A DNA stretch of 64,000 nt from Streptomyces sp. NBC_01591 (GTDB lineage Bacteria > Actinomycetota > Actinomycetes > Streptomycetales > Streptomycetaceae): assembly GCF_035918155.1 (NCBI RefSeq), contig NZ_CP109327.1:5704001-5768000 (forward strand), given 5' to 3'. Below are positions 27,547-36,998 of the stretch, piece after piece (within the stretch, counting starts at the first letter, position 1; each line of letters begins with the position of its first letter). A program made the translations under genes and the position numbers. The notes beneath the pieces were generated by a model. It did not search any database. It was not told the origin of the DNA and saw nothing but the letters and a program-made list of their open reading frames with translations.

Positions 27547-27635
27547 GTAGGCGTCGGCCCCGGGGCTCTCCCCCCACACCCCGCGGCGGAGACAACTCTG
27601 AGAAGGCCATCGCCGACCCCTCACGGCATGGAGGC

Positions 27636-28565
27636 ATGATGGGGCGTTACGTCGCAAGGCGACTGCTCCAGATGATCCCGGTATTCATCGGGACCACTCT
27701 GATTATTTTCCTCATGGTCCACATCCTTCCCGGCGACCCAATCCGGGCGATGTGGGGAGACAAGGCGGCAGACCCCGCACAGGTCGCGTCGCTGCGCCAT
27801 GAGTTCGGACTCGACCAGCCACTGTGGAAGCAGTACGTCGACTACATGGCGAATCTCTTCCAGGGCGACTTCGGCAAGACCTTCGGTGGTCGCGAAGTCA
27901 TCGACGAGATGTCCGAGTCCTTCCCGGTGACCCTGCGGCTGACCGCCGTGGCGATGATCATCGAGATCATCGTCGGCATCGGGCTCGGCGCCTGGGCAGG
28001 TCTGCGGGCCGGCAAGGCAGCCGACACAGGCGTGCTGATCTTCACCCTGATCGTCATCTCGATCCCGGTGTTCGTGCTCGGCTTCCTCGCCCGCTTCGTC
28101 CTCGCGGACCAACTCGGCTGGGTGGCCCCGAACGTCCAGGACTCCACGGACTACGCGCAGTTGTTCCTGCCAGGCTTCGTACTCGCCATGCTCTCCATGG
28201 CGTACGTGGCCCGGCTGACCCGCACGACGTTCGCGGAGAACCTGCGCGCGGACTACATGCGCACCGCCATGGCCAAGGGCCTGCCGCGGCGCCGCATCGT
28301 CGGCGTCCACCTGCTGCGCAACTCGCTGATCCCGGTCGTCACCTTCCTCGGAACGGACATCGGCGGATTCATCGGCGGCGCGGTCGTCACCGAGGGCATC
28401 TTCAATGTCCAGGGTGTCGGAAACCTGCTCTTCAAGGCGCTGCAGCAGCGCGAGGGCTCGACGATCGTCGGCGTCGTCACGGTCTTCGTCCTCGTCATCC
28501 TTGTGATCAACCTGCTCGTCGACCTGCTGTACGCGGTCCTGGACCCGAGGATCCGTTATGCCTGA
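27636..28565 (+). CDS. Oligopeptide ABC permease (DppB-type), operon 1
   Basis: A 309-residue integral membrane protein of the BPD_transp_1 family: MGRYVARRLLQMIPVFIGTTLIIF, DP box LPGDPIRAM, large periplasmic segment with HEFGLDQPLWKQY, and the C-terminal EAA-like loop MRTAMAKGLPRRRIVGVHLLRNSLIPVVTF. Two adjacent ATGs (27636, 27639) are possible; the operon 3 paralogue begins at the equivalent of 27639. Its last 8 nt overlap the next permease gene, which implies coupled translation. Confidence 0.94.
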   Translation: MMGRYVARRLLQMIPVFIGTTLIIFLMVHILPGDPIRAMWGDKAADPAQVASLRHEFGLDQPLWKQYVDYMANLFQGDFGKTFGGREVIDEMSESFPVTLRLTAVAMIIEIIVGIGLGAWAGLRAGKAADTGVLIFTLIVISIPVFVLGFLARFVLADQLGWVAPNVQDSTDYAQLFLPGFVLAMLSMAYVARLTRTTFAENLRADYMRTAMAKGLPRRRIVGVHLLRNSLIPVVTFLGTDIGGFIGGAVVTEGIFNVQGVGNLLFKALQQREGSTIVGVVTVFVLVILVINLLVDLLYAVLDPRIRYA

Positions 28566-29511
28566 CGCGACCAAGACCCAGACCGAGACCGAAGCGGTGG
28601 CGGACGCCACCGCCGCTCCCTCGGCCGCCACGGGCAAGACCGAGGACAAGCCGCGCAGCCTCTCGGGCGACGCGTGGTTCGCCCTGAGCCACCGCCCGAT
28701 GTTCTGGATCTCCTCGATCCTGCTGCTGCTCCTGCTGATCATCGCGGCGTTCCCGGGGCTCTTCACCGGCGCCGACCCGCGCGACGGCGACCTGACCAAC
28801 CACTTCCTGACCAAGCCGGAGCTGGGGCACTTCTTCCAGGCCGACTGGTTCGGTTACGACGGTCAGGGACGCTCGATCTACGCGCGTGTCATCTACGGCA
28901 CCCGCGCCTCGATCCTGGTCGGCGTCGGCGTCACCGCCGCGGTCACCCTGGTCGGCGGCCTGCTGGGCATGCTCGCCGGATACTTCGGCGGCTGGCTCGA
29001 CTCCATCATTTCCCGGGTCACCGACATCTTCTTCGGTATCCCCTTCCTGCTCGGCGCGATGGTCGTCCTGAACGCCTTCACCGAGCGCAAGGTGTACGTG
29101 GTGATCCTGGCCCTGGCCTTCCTGGGCTGGACCTCGATCTGCCGTGTGATGCGGGCCTCCGTCATCACCGCGAAGCAGGCGGACTACGTGACGGCGGCGC
29201 GCGCGCTCGGCGCCGGCACCCCGCGGATCCTCTTCCGGCACGTCCTGCCGAACGCGCTCGCCCCGACGATCGTCGTGGCCACCATCGCGCTCGGCGGGTA
29301 CATCTCGGCCGAGGCGACGCTCTCGTTCCTCGGACTCGGGCTCGCGGACCCGACGATCTCGTGGGGCATCGACATCGCCGAGGGCAGCCAGGCCATCCGG
29401 GACAACCCGCATGCGCTGCTGTTCCCGGCAGGAATGCTCAGCCTCACGGTCTTCGCGTTCATCATGCTCGGCGACGCGGTACGCGACGCCCTCGACCCGA
29501 AGCTGCGCTGA
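28558..29511 (+). CDS. Oligopeptide ABC permease (DppC-type), operon 1
   Basis: A 317-residue second permease subunit with a 40-residue cytoplasmic N-terminal tail, a first helix (MFWISSILLLLLLIIAAFPGLF), a periplasmic loop with GYDGQGRSIYARVIYG and five more helices. The EAA loop is VTAARALGAGTPRILFRHVLPN. The C-terminus GDAVRDALDPKLR is typical of DppC. The start overlaps the upstream permease by 8 nt. Confidence 0.94.
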   Translation: MPDATKTQTETEAVADATAAPSAATGKTEDKPRSLSGDAWFALSHRPMFWISSILLLLLLIIAAFPGLFTGADPRDGDLTNHFLTKPELGHFFQADWFGYDGQGRSIYARVIYGTRASILVGVGVTAAVTLVGGLLGMLAGYFGGWLDSIISRVTDIFFGIPFLLGAMVVLNAFTERKVYVVILALAFLGWTSICRVMRASVITAKQADYVTAARALGAGTPRILFRHVLPNALAPTIVVATIALGGYISAEATLSFLGLGLADPTISWGIDIAEGSQAIRDNPHALLFPAGMLSLTVFAFIMLGDAVRDALDPKLR

Positions 29512-29525
29512 GGAGGGCGTACGAC

Positions 29526-30584
29526 GTGACCATCATGGACAAGACAGCAGACATCCCGGCGCCCCGCGCCGGGGGGTCGGACGACGCACCGCTCCTCGAA
29601 GTGCGCGACCTGCACGTGGAGTTCCACACGCGTGACGGTGTCGCCAAGGCCGTCAACGGTGTGAACTACAGCGTCGACTCGGGCGAGACCCTGGCCGTGC
29701 TCGGTGAGTCCGGTTCCGGCAAGTCCGTGACCGCTCAGGCGATCATGGGCATTCTCGACATGCCGCCCGGCAAGATCCCGCAGGGCCAGATCCTGTACCG
29801 CGGCCAGGACATGCTCACCATGAGCAACGAGGAGCGGCGGAAGATCCGTGGCCAGAAGATCGCGATGATCTTCCAGGACGCGCTCTCCTCGCTCAACCCC
29901 GTGCTCTCGGTCGGCTACCAGCTCGGCGAGATGTTCCGTGTCCACCAGGGACTCTCCAAGAAGCAGGCCAAGCTCAAGGCCGTCGAGCTGATGGAGCGGG
30001 TCAAGATCCCCGCCGCCAAGCAGCGGGTCGGCGACTATCCGCACCAGTTCTCCGGCGGTATGCGCCAGCGCATCATGATCGCCATGGCACTGGCGCTGGA
30101 GCCGGACCTGATCATCGCGGACGAGCCGACCACCGCGCTCGACGTGACGGTCCAGGCCCAGGTCATGGACCTGCTCAAGGAGCTCCAGACCGAGTTCAAC
30201 ATGGGTCTGATCCTGATCACCCACGACCTCGGCGTCGTCGCCGACGTCGCGGACAAGATCGCGGTCATGTACGCGGGCCGGATCGTCGAGACGGCACCGG
30301 TGCACGAGCTCTACAAGCGGCCCGCGCACCCGTACACCCGCGGCCTGCTCGACTCGATCCCGCGCCTGGACCAGAAGGGCCAGGAGCTCTACGCGATCAA
30401 GGGTCTGCCGCCCAACCTGCTCAAGATTCCCTCCGGCTGCGCCTTCAACCCGAGGTGCCCCAAGGCCGAGGACATCTGCCGCACGGACATTCCGGCTCTG
30501 GTCCCGGTGTCCGAGCAGGACGGCAGCGAGCTGCCCGGCCGCGGCAGCGCGTGCCATTTCTGGAAGGAGACGATCCATGGCTGA
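29526..30584 (+). CDS. Oligopeptide ABC ATPase (DppD-type), operon 1
   Basis: A 352-residue ATPase. The GTG at 29526 follows AGGAGGG by 8 nt; an ATG at 29535 is an alternative. Walker A is GESGSGKS, the Q-loop region [15 protein letters not shown], the signature SGGMRQR, Walker [13 protein letters not shown] and the H-loop THD. The C-terminal oligopeptide-transporter extension carries the conserved cysteines in [16 protein letters not shown]. It powers peptide import together with the next ATPase. The 3' end overlaps the next gene by 8 nt. Confidence 0.94.
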   Translation: MTIMDKTADIPAPRAGGSDDAPLLEVRDLHVEFHTRDGVAKAVNGVNYSVDSGETLAVLGESGSGKSVTAQAIMGILDMPPGKIPQGQILYRGQDMLTMSNEERRKIRGQKIAMIFQDALSSLNPVLSVGYQLGEMFRVHQGLSKKQAKLKAVELMERVKIPAAKQRVGDYPHQFSGGMRQRIMIAMALALEPDLIIADEPTTALDVTVQAQVMDLLKELQTEFNMGLILITHDLGVVADVADKIAVMYAGRIVETAPVHELYKRPAHPYTRGLLDSIPRLDQKGQELYAIKGLPPNLLKIPSGCAFNPRCPKAEDICRTDIPALVPVSEQDGSELPGRGSACHFWKETIHG

Positions 30585-31728
30585 GCTCGACAAGACGGAC
30601 GGTTCCATGGACGCCACCCCGAACGTCACCGACGTCGTGGCCGTCGACGTCACGGACGAGACGGCCGCGGTCGCCGCGCTCGAGGCCCCGGTGGAGCGCG
30701 GTGAGCCGATCCTCCAGGTGCGCAATCTGGTCAAGCACTTTCCGCTGAGCCAGGGCATCCTGTTCAAGCGCCAGGTCGGCGCGGTCAAGGCCGTGGACGG
30801 GGTCTCCTTCGACCTCTACCAGGGCGAGACGCTCGGCATCGTCGGCGAGTCCGGCTGTGGCAAGTCCACGGTCGCGCGGCTGCTGATGGCGCTGGAGACG
30901 GCCACGTCCGGCGAGGTCTTCTACAAGGGCCAGGACATCACCCGGCTGTCCGGCCGCGCGCTGAAGGCGGTCCGCCGGAACATCCAGATGGTGTTCCAGG
31001 ACCCGTACACCTCGCTGAACCCGCGCATGACGGTCGGCGACATCATCGGCGAGCCCTTCGACATCCACCCCGAGGTGGCCCCGAAGGGCGACCGGCGGAC
31101 CAAGGTCCAGGAGCTGCTGGACGTCGTCGGCCTCAACCCGGAGTACATCAACCGGTACCCGCACCAGTTCTCCGGCGGTCAGCGCCAGCGCATCGGCATC
31201 GCCCGCGGTCTCGCGCTCAACCCGGAGATCATCGTCTGCGACGAGCCGGTCTCCGCGCTCGACGTGTCGGTGCAGGCGCAGGTCATCAACCTGATGGAGA
31301 AGCTCCAGGACGAGTTCAACCTCTCCTACCTCTTCATCGCGCACGACCTGTCGATCGTCCGGCACATCTCCGACCGGGTCGGCGTGATGTACCTCGGCAA
31401 GATGGCCGAGATCGGTACGGACGCGGAGATCTACGACCACCCGACGCACCCCTACACCCAGGCGCTGCTGTCGGCGGTCCCGGTCCCGGACCCCGAGGCC
31501 CGTGAGCGCGGCGAGCGGATCATCCTCACCGGTGACGTCCCGTCGCCGGCGAACCCGCCGTCGGGCTGCAGCTTCCGTACGCGGTGCTGGAAGGCCCAGG
31601 ACAAGTGCTCCACGGAACTGCCGCTGCTGGCCGTCCCCGAGCGCTTCAAGGGCTCGGACACCCCCGCGGCGCACGAGTCGGCCTGCCACTTCGCCGAGGA
31701 GAAGGACGTCATCGGCGCGGCCTCGTAG
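30577..31728 (+). CDS. Oligopeptide ABC ATPase (DppF-type), operon 1
   Basis: A 383-residue ATPase with an acidic N-terminal extension of about 45 residues before the ABC domain. Walker A is GESGCGKS, Q-loop FQDPYTSLNPRMTVG, signature SGGQRQR, Walker [14 protein letters not shown]-loop AHD. The C-terminal oligopeptide extension has [16 protein letters not shown]. Last gene of operon 1, followed by a strong T-rich terminator. Confidence 0.94.
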   Translation: MAELDKTDGSMDATPNVTDVVAVDVTDETAAVAALEAPVERGEPILQVRNLVKHFPLSQGILFKRQVGAVKAVDGVSFDLYQGETLGIVGESGCGKSTVARLLMALETATSGEVFYKGQDITRLSGRALKAVRRNIQMVFQDPYTSLNPRMTVGDIIGEPFDIHPEVAPKGDRRTKVQELLDVVGLNPEYINRYPHQFSGGQRQRIGIARGLALNPEIIVCDEPVSALDVSVQAQVINLMEKLQDEFNLSYLFIAHDLSIVRHISDRVGVMYLGKMAEIGTDAEIYDHPTHPYTQALLSAVPVPDPEARERGERIILTGDVPSPANPPSGCSFRTRCWKAQDKCSTELPLLAVPERFKGSDTPAAHESACHFAEEKDVIGAAS

Positions 31729-31746
31729 TACTGCCTGATTGATGCG

Positions 31747-31780
31747 GAAGCGCCCGGAACCGATCGGTTCCGGGCGCTTC
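31747..31780. terminator. Rho-independent terminator between convergent peptide operons
   Basis: A 34-bp perfect palindrome centred on GATC (15-bp stem, 4-nt loop) followed by TTCCTTTTCC. It serves operon 1 (+); further GC hairpins at 31870-31940 could serve operon 2 (-). Confidence 0.9.
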
Positions 31781-31919
31781 TTCCTTTTCCCGGAACCGGG
31801 CGCGCAGGTGACTCGGGTCAATGGGCTCACGTGCTCGGTTTCTCGGGGCCGGGGAGCCCCGCGTCCTGGGACCGATCGGGTCCGTGTCCGCGGGGTTCCC
31901 CGGGGCCGGGACAGGGGTG

Positions 31920-33011
31920 TCAGGCCCCGGCCTTGGGGTCTTCGGTGGTCTTGTTCTTGCCGGGCTTCGGTCCGGACGCGGCGTCACGGGCCTTCGGGAC
32001 GGCCGCGACGGTCCGGGTGTCCTCGGGGTAGTGGCAGGCCGTCAGATGGCCTTCCCGGCTGCCCTCCACCCGTACCAGCGGCGGGGCCTCGCTCGCGCAC
32101 TTGTCCGTCGCCTTCCAGCAACGGGTACGGAAGCGGCAGCCCGACGGCGGGTTGACGGGGGAGGGGACATCGCCGGTGAGGAGGATGCGCTCACGGGCCG
32201 GCGTCTCGTCGGCGGTCGCCTCGGGCACGGCCGAGAGCAGCGCCCGGGTGTACGGGTGGCGCGGGTTGCCGTACAGGTCCTCGCGGTCGGCGATCTCCAC
32301 GATCTTGCCGAGGTACATGACCGCCACGCGCTGCGAGAAGTGGCGCACGATGGCCAGGTCGTGGGCGATGAACAGGAACGCGATGCCGAGTTCCTTCTGC
32401 AGCTTCTGCAGCAGGTTCACCACCTGGGCCTGGATCGACACGTCCAGCGCCGAGACCGGCTCGTCGGCCACGATCAGCTTCGGCTCCAGGGCGAGCGCGC
32501 GGGCGACCCCGATGCGCTGGCGCTGACCGCCGGAGAATTCGTGCGGGAAGCGGTTGTAGTGCTCCGGGTTGAGCCCGACGGTCTCCAGCAGCTCCCGTAC
32601 GCGCGCCTCGCGGCCGCCCGCCGGGTTGATGTCGTTGATCTCCATCGGCGCGGTGATGATCTTGCCGACGGTCTGCCGCGGGTTCAGCGAGGCGTACGGG
32701 TCCTGGAAGATCATCTGGATCTCGGAGCGGACCGGGGCCAGCTCCTTGCGCGAGGCGTGGGTGATGTCCTGCCCGCGGTAGGAGATCCGGCCGGCCGTCG
32801 GCTCCAGCAGCCGGGTGATCAGCCGGCCCGTGGTCGACTTGCCGCAGCCGGATTCGCCGACGAGGCCCAGGCTCTCGCCCTCGGCGACGGTGAAGTCCAG
32901 CCCGTCGACGGCCTGGACGGCACCGACCGTCCGCCGGATCGGGAAGCCGCCCTTGATCGGGAAGTGCTTGGTGAGTCCGGAGACGTCCAGGAGGGGATCT
33001 TTGCTGCTCAT
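31920..33011 (-). CDS. Oligopeptide ABC ATPase (DppF-type), operon 2 (BldKE-like)
   Basis: A 363-residue ATPase starting [20 protein letters not shown]. Walker A is [10 protein letters not shown]-loop [15 protein letters not shown], signature SGGQRQR, Walker [13 protein letters not shown], and the C-terminal extension has [16 protein letters not shown]. It is the last gene of operon 2 in transcription order. It ends in a Lys/Pro-rich tail ([17 protein letters not shown]). The ribosome-binding site is weak. The BldKE analogy comes from gene order, not from a sequence comparison. Confidence 0.92.
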   Translation of the reverse strand: MSSKDPLLDVSGLTKHFPIKGGFPIRRTVGAVQAVDGLDFTVAEGESLGLVGESGCGKSTTGRLITRLLEPTAGRISYRGQDITHASRKELAPVRSEIQMIFQDPYASLNPRQTVGKIITAPMEINDINPAGGREARVRELLETVGLNPEHYNRFPHEFSGGQRQRIGVARALALEPKLIVADEPVSALDVSIQAQVVNLLQKLQKELGIAFLFIAHDLAIVRHFSQRVAVMYLGKIVEIADREDLYGNPRHPYTRALLSAVPEATADETPARERILLTGDVPSPVNPPSGCRFRTRCWKATDKCASEAPPLVRVEGSREGHLTACHYPEDTRTVAAVPKARDAASGPKPGKNKTTEDPKAGA

Positions 33012-33037
33012 GGTGGGGAAGTCCCGTCTCTTGTACG

Positions 33038-34063
33038 TCAGTTGGGCCGGGTGCCGGCGAAGTCTGCGAAGAACTCGGCGCGCTGCTCCGTGGAGAGGTG
33101 GCAGGCGGCGCCGCGCCCGGCGGTGAGCTCCAGCGGCGGCTGGTCGGTCGCGCAGCGCTTGCCGCCGACCTGCTCGGTGAACGTGCACCGGGGGTGGAAG
33201 CGGCAGCCGGTCGGCGGGTTGAGGAGGCTCGGCGGGGAGCCGGGGATCGGCGACAGCGGTACGTCGACCGGCCCTTCGAGGCTCGGCATGGACCCCAGCA
33301 AACCCCAGGTGTACGGGTGCTGGGGCGCCCGCAGCACTTCCTTCTTCGTACCGCGCTCGACACAGCGCCCGCCGTACATCACCAGCACGTCGTCCGCGAT
33401 GTCGGCGATGACACCGAGGTCGTGGGTGATGAAGATGATCGAGGTGCCGGTCTCCTGCTGGAGGTCCTTCAGCAGGTCCATGATCTGGGCCTGCACGGTG
33501 ACGTCCAGCGCGGTGGTCGGCTCGTCCGCGATCAGCAGCTCCGGGTCGCAGACCAGCGCCATGGCGATCATCGCGCGCTGGCGCATGCCGCCGGAGAACT
33601 GGTGCGGATAGTCGTCCACCCGCAGATCGGGCTGCGGGATGCCCACCTTGGTGAGCATCTCCACGGCCCGCGCTCTGGCCTCCCGCTTGGAGGCGCCGGT
33701 GTGCTTGCGGTACGTCTCGCCGATCTGCTTTCCGATGGTGTGGTACGGCGACAGCGAGGCCAGCGCGTCCTGGAAGATCATGGCCATCTTGTTGCCGCGC
33801 AGCCGCTCCAGCTCCCGCTCCGAGGCAGCCAGCAGATCCTGCCCGTCGAGGAGGATCTCGCCCTCGATCTCGGTGTGGTCGGGGTGGTGCAGCCCGAGGA
33901 TGGTCAGGTTGGTGACGGACTTGCCGGAACCGGACTCGCCGACGATGCCGAGCGTCCTGCCCTTCTCGATGTCGAAGGACAGCCCGTCGACGGCCTTGAC
34001 CATGCCGTCTTCGGTGGAGAAGTGCACGCGCAGATCGCGTACGGAGAGGAAGGGGGTGCTCAC
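33038..34063 (-). CDS. Oligopeptide ABC ATPase (DppD-type), operon 2 (BldKD-like)
   Basis: A 341-residue ATPase. The GTG at 34063 has GGGAGAG 6 nt upstream. Walker A is GESGSGKS, Q-loop [15 protein letters not shown], signature SGGMRQR, Walker [13 protein letters not shown] and H-loop THD. The C-terminal extension has [20 protein letters not shown]. It lies 11 bp after the permease stop and 26 bp before the next ATPase, so it is in one operon. Confidence 0.93.
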   Translation of the reverse strand: MSTPFLSVRDLRVHFSTEDGMVKAVDGLSFDIEKGRTLGIVGESGSGKSVTNLTILGLHHPDHTEIEGEILLDGQDLLAASERELERLRGNKMAMIFQDALASLSPYHTIGKQIGETYRKHTGASKREARARAVEMLTKVGIPQPDLRVDDYPHQFSGGMRQRAMIAMALVCDPELLIADEPTTALDVTVQAQIMDLLKDLQQETGTSIIFITHDLGVIADIADDVLVMYGGRCVERGTKKEVLRAPQHPYTWGLLGSMPSLEGPVDVPLSPIPGSPPSLLNPPTGCRFHPRCTFTEQVGGKRCATDQPPLELTAGRGAACHLSTEQRAEFFADFAGTRPN

Positions 34064-34074
34064 TGGATCTCTCC

Positions 34075-35055
34075 CTAGGCGAGACGGACGCGCGGGTCGA
34101 TGAGGGCGTAGACGGCGTCGACGATGATGTTGAAGACGACGATCGCCGCTGCCGCGACCAGGACGACGCCGAGGATCAACGGCAGGTCGTTGTCGGCGAC
34201 CGCCTTGACGGAGAGCGCTCCGATGCCGTGCAGACCGAAGGTCTTCTCGGTGATGATCGCACCGCCCAGGAGGAGGCCGATGTCGAGGCCGAAGATGGTG
34301 ACGATCGGACCCATGGCGCCGCGCCAGGCGAACCGGAAGAACACCGTCCGCCGGGAGAGGCCCTTGGCGCGTGCGGTGCGCACATAGTCCTCGCTCAGCG
34401 TCTCGACGAGCTGGGAGCGAGTCATGCGGGTGTAGTTGGCGGTGAAGATCAGCGCCAGTACCAGCCAGGGGAGCAGCAGCCCGGAGAACCAGGCGGACGG
34501 GCTCTCGGTGAAGGGGACGTCCTTGGGCCGGCTCAGGATGTGCCACTGGTCGGCGAGGTAGTACATGGCGATCACGCCGACGATGTAGATCTGCATCGAG
34601 GAGAAGATCAGCGACATCGAGGACGCCACCTTGTCCAGCATCTTGCCCTGCTTGACCGCGGCGAGCATGCCGGTGCCCACACCGAAGACCACGAAGACGA
34701 CCGCGCTGCCGACGGAGAGGGAGAGCGTCGTCGGGAGGCGGTCCAGGATGGTGCCGAGGACCGGCTCACGGTTGTGGAAGGAGTAGCCCAGGCACGGCGC
34801 GGGGCAGTGCCCGAACGAGGTGTAGTCCCGGCCGACGAACACGGCCTGCAGCCAGTGCCAGTACTGCACGGGCAGCGGGTCGGCTATGCCGAGGTTACGC
34901 CTGACCAGTGCCAGCGTCTCGGGCGTGCACACCTTGCCGCAGGCCACACGAGCTGGGTCGCGGGGCGCGACGTAGAAGAGGACGAAAGTGATGGCACTGA
35001 TGATCAGCAGGATGACCAGTGCGCCGATTGCCCGGCGGATGAGGAAGCGGAACAT
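34075..35055 (-). CDS. Oligopeptide ABC permease (DppB-type), operon 2 (BldKC-like)
   Basis: A 326-residue permease: MFRFLIRRAIGALVILLIISAIT, then the DP box YVAPRDPARVACG with a cysteine pair in CGKVCTPE that is not seen in the operon 1 paralogue. The EAA-like loop is VRTARAKGLSRRTVFFRFAWRGAMGP. The C-terminus DAVYALIDPRVRLA is typical. It lies between the binding-protein gene and the ATPase genes. Confidence 0.93.
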   Translation of the reverse strand: MFRFLIRRAIGALVILLIISAITFVLFYVAPRDPARVACGKVCTPETLALVRRNLGIADPLPVQYWHWLQAVFVGRDYTSFGHCPAPCLGYSFHNREPVLGTILDRLPTTLSLSVGSAVVFVVFGVGTGMLAAVKQGKMLDKVASSMSLIFSSMQIYIVGVIAMYYLADQWHILSRPKDVPFTESPSAWFSGLLLPWLVLALIFTANYTRMTRSQLVETLSEDYVRTARAKGLSRRTVFFRFAWRGAMGPIVTIFGLDIGLLLGGAIITEKTFGLHGIGALSVKAVADNDLPLILGVVLVAAAAIVVFNIIVDAVYALIDPRVRLA

Positions 35056-35142
35056 GGCGATGGATTTCCCTGGCAGACGCCGACGAGGGGGAGTGGAGCG
35101 GGCGGGGCGCCGCAGGGGCGCCCCGCCTCAGGAGTGTCGGCG

Positions 35143-36924
35143 TCAGGCCTTCACGAACAGCTTGTAGAAGACGGCGGAGGAGTACTGCGGGTGGAACATG
35201 GCGCCGCCGACCTTCTCGCCGTGCAGGTAGAAGCGGCGCTGGAACGTCTCGGGGATGATCGGCGCCTCCTCCGTCATGATCCGCTTGTCCAGGGCGGCCC
35301 AGGCCTTACCGGCCTCCGCCGGGTCGGCGATGACGACGTTCTTCTTGATCGCCTCGTTGACCCAGTCGACGTTCAGCTGCGAGATGTTGTTGGCGCCGTT
35401 GGCGATCGTGCCGCCGTCGAACAGCGGCTGCATCAGCGTGTAGCCGGTCGGCCAGTCCGGGGACCAGCCGAACCACATCACGTCGAACTGGTTGTCGATC
35501 TGCTGGATCTGGTCGTAGTAGCTGGTGGAGTCCAGCGGCTTCATGACCGGGGTGAAACCGGCCGCCTTGAGGGCGTTCTCGATGACGACCTTGGTCTTGT
35601 TGTAGATGTTGCTCGTGGGGAAGGCGTAGACGACCTTCTGGCCTTCCTTGCCGGCCTCCTTCAGCAGCTTCTTCGCCGCCTCCGGGTCGCCCTGCGGCTT
35701 CTTCAGCTTGCCGTAGACGTCGTCCTTGGCATAGCCGACGATGTCGGGGCTGAGGATGGACGTCGCGAAGTCACCGGCCGAGGGGCCACCGTAGATCTTG
35801 CGGATCTGCTCCAGCGGCCAGGCGTGGATGATGGCCTGACGGACCTTCAGGTCGGTGATCCGCTTGGTGTTGATCGCGTAGTAGTAGATGCCGGTCAGCA
35901 GACCGTTGAAGGTGCGCTTCTTCAGCTCGGGGTCGGTGAGGACCTTCTGGATGCGCTCGGCCGGGACCCCGCTGTACGCCATGACCGCGTACTTGTCGTC
36001 GCCGTCGTCGGCGATCATCCGGTCGGCGGCCTGCAGGGCCTCGGGGCCGAACTCGTAGATGAAGCTGTCCGGGTACGCGTTGCGGATCGAGTCCGTGTTG
36101 GGGTCCCAGTGCGGGTTGCGCACCAGCGTCATCGACTTGTCGATGGAGTGCGCCTTGATGCGGTACGGACCGCAGCTCATCGGGTCCTTGTCGTACTTCT
36201 CCTTGGTGTCGCCCTTGACCGGGACGGCGCCGTAGGAGGTCATCGCCAGGGTGAAGTTGAGGTCCGGGCGGGCCTCGGCCAGCTTGAACGTGATCGTCTT
36301 CGCCTTGGCGTCGGTCACGACCGAGTCGAGGTGCTTGCCGCCGAACGGGCCCTTGTACTTCGAGCGGAAGTCGGCCGTGCCGGTCAGCGCGGTCTGGGTG
36401 TAGCCCGCGCCCTCGGTGGTGAAGCCGGCGAAGCCGCGCTCGATGCCGTGGCGCACGTCATCGATGGTGAGCTCCTTGCCGTCCTCCCACTTCAGACCGT
36501 CCTTCAGGGTGAAGGTCCAGGTCTTGCCGCCGTCGGCCATGGTGCCCGCGTCGGTGGCGAGGTCGCCGACCAGCTTCATCGAGCCGTCCGCCGCGATCTT
36601 GTAACCGGTCAGGCAGCGGATGAAGAGGTCACCGACCGCGGAGTTCCACGAGAAGTAGATGCGCTGCGGGTCGAGGTGCGAGAAGTCGTCCGGGGCGATG
36701 CCGCGGATCGTGCCGCCCTTCTTCGCGCCCGGTATCTCGGCGGCCGGACCGGTGGAGTCGGCCTTCGTGCCGACCACGACCGCGCCGGTGTACTTGTCGG
36801 CGCCGCCGTGTCCGGCGCCGCCGCTCTTCTTGGCCGTGCTGCCGCTGCTGCACGCGGAGAGGACCATCGAACCGCCGGCGGCGACCGACGTGGCGATGAC
36901 GAAGTTTCTGCGGGAAAGGGACAT
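35143..36924 (-). CDS. Oligopeptide-binding lipoprotein with Tat-type signal, operon 2 (BldKB-like)
   Basis: A 593-residue family 5 binding protein. The signal peptide MSLSRRNFVIATSVAAGGSMVLSAC carries SRRNF, a twin-arginine motif, and a lipobox LSAC, so it looks like a Tat-exported lipoprotein. That differs from the Sec-type lipoproteins of operons 1 and 3. The mature domain includes LDPQRIYFSWNSAVGDLFIRCL, WKFEDGKELT-like WEDGKELTIDDV, DVMWFGWSPDWPTGYT and GEKVGGAMFHPQYSSAVFYKLF. It is longer than the other two peptide-binding proteins. It occupies the second position in a permease-binding protein-permease-ATPase-ATPase operon, as bldKB does in S. coelicolor. Confidence 0.93.
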   Translation of the reverse strand: MSLSRRNFVIATSVAAGGSMVLSACSSGSTAKKSGGAGHGGADKYTGAVVVGTKADSTGPAAEIPGAKKGGTIRGIAPDDFSHLDPQRIYFSWNSAVGDLFIRCLTGYKIAADGSMKLVGDLATDAGTMADGGKTWTFTLKDGLKWEDGKELTIDDVRHGIERGFAGFTTEGAGYTQTALTGTADFRSKYKGPFGGKHLDSVVTDAKAKTITFKLAEARPDLNFTLAMTSYGAVPVKGDTKEKYDKDPMSCGPYRIKAHSIDKSMTLVRNPHWDPNTDSIRNAYPDSFIYEFGPEALQAADRMIADDGDDKYAVMAYSGVPAERIQKVLTDPELKKRTFNGLLTGIYYYAINTKRITDLKVRQAIIHAWPLEQIRKIYGGPSAGDFATSILSPDIVGYAKDDVYGKLKKPQGDPEAAKKLLKEAGKEGQKVVYAFPTSNIYNKTKVVIENALKAAGFTPVMKPLDSTSYYDQIQQIDNQFDVMWFGWSPDWPTGYTLMQPLFDGGTIANGANNISQLNVDWVNEAIKKNVVIADPAEAGKAWAALDKRIMTEEAPIIPETFQRRFYLHGEKVGGAMFHPQYSSAVFYKLFVKA

Positions 36925-36998
36925 GGCTTCCTGCTCTGGTCGATGGAGAGAAACGATCGATCCGGTGGGCCCCGTCGCCCGGCCGGAGGGAGTGCGGT

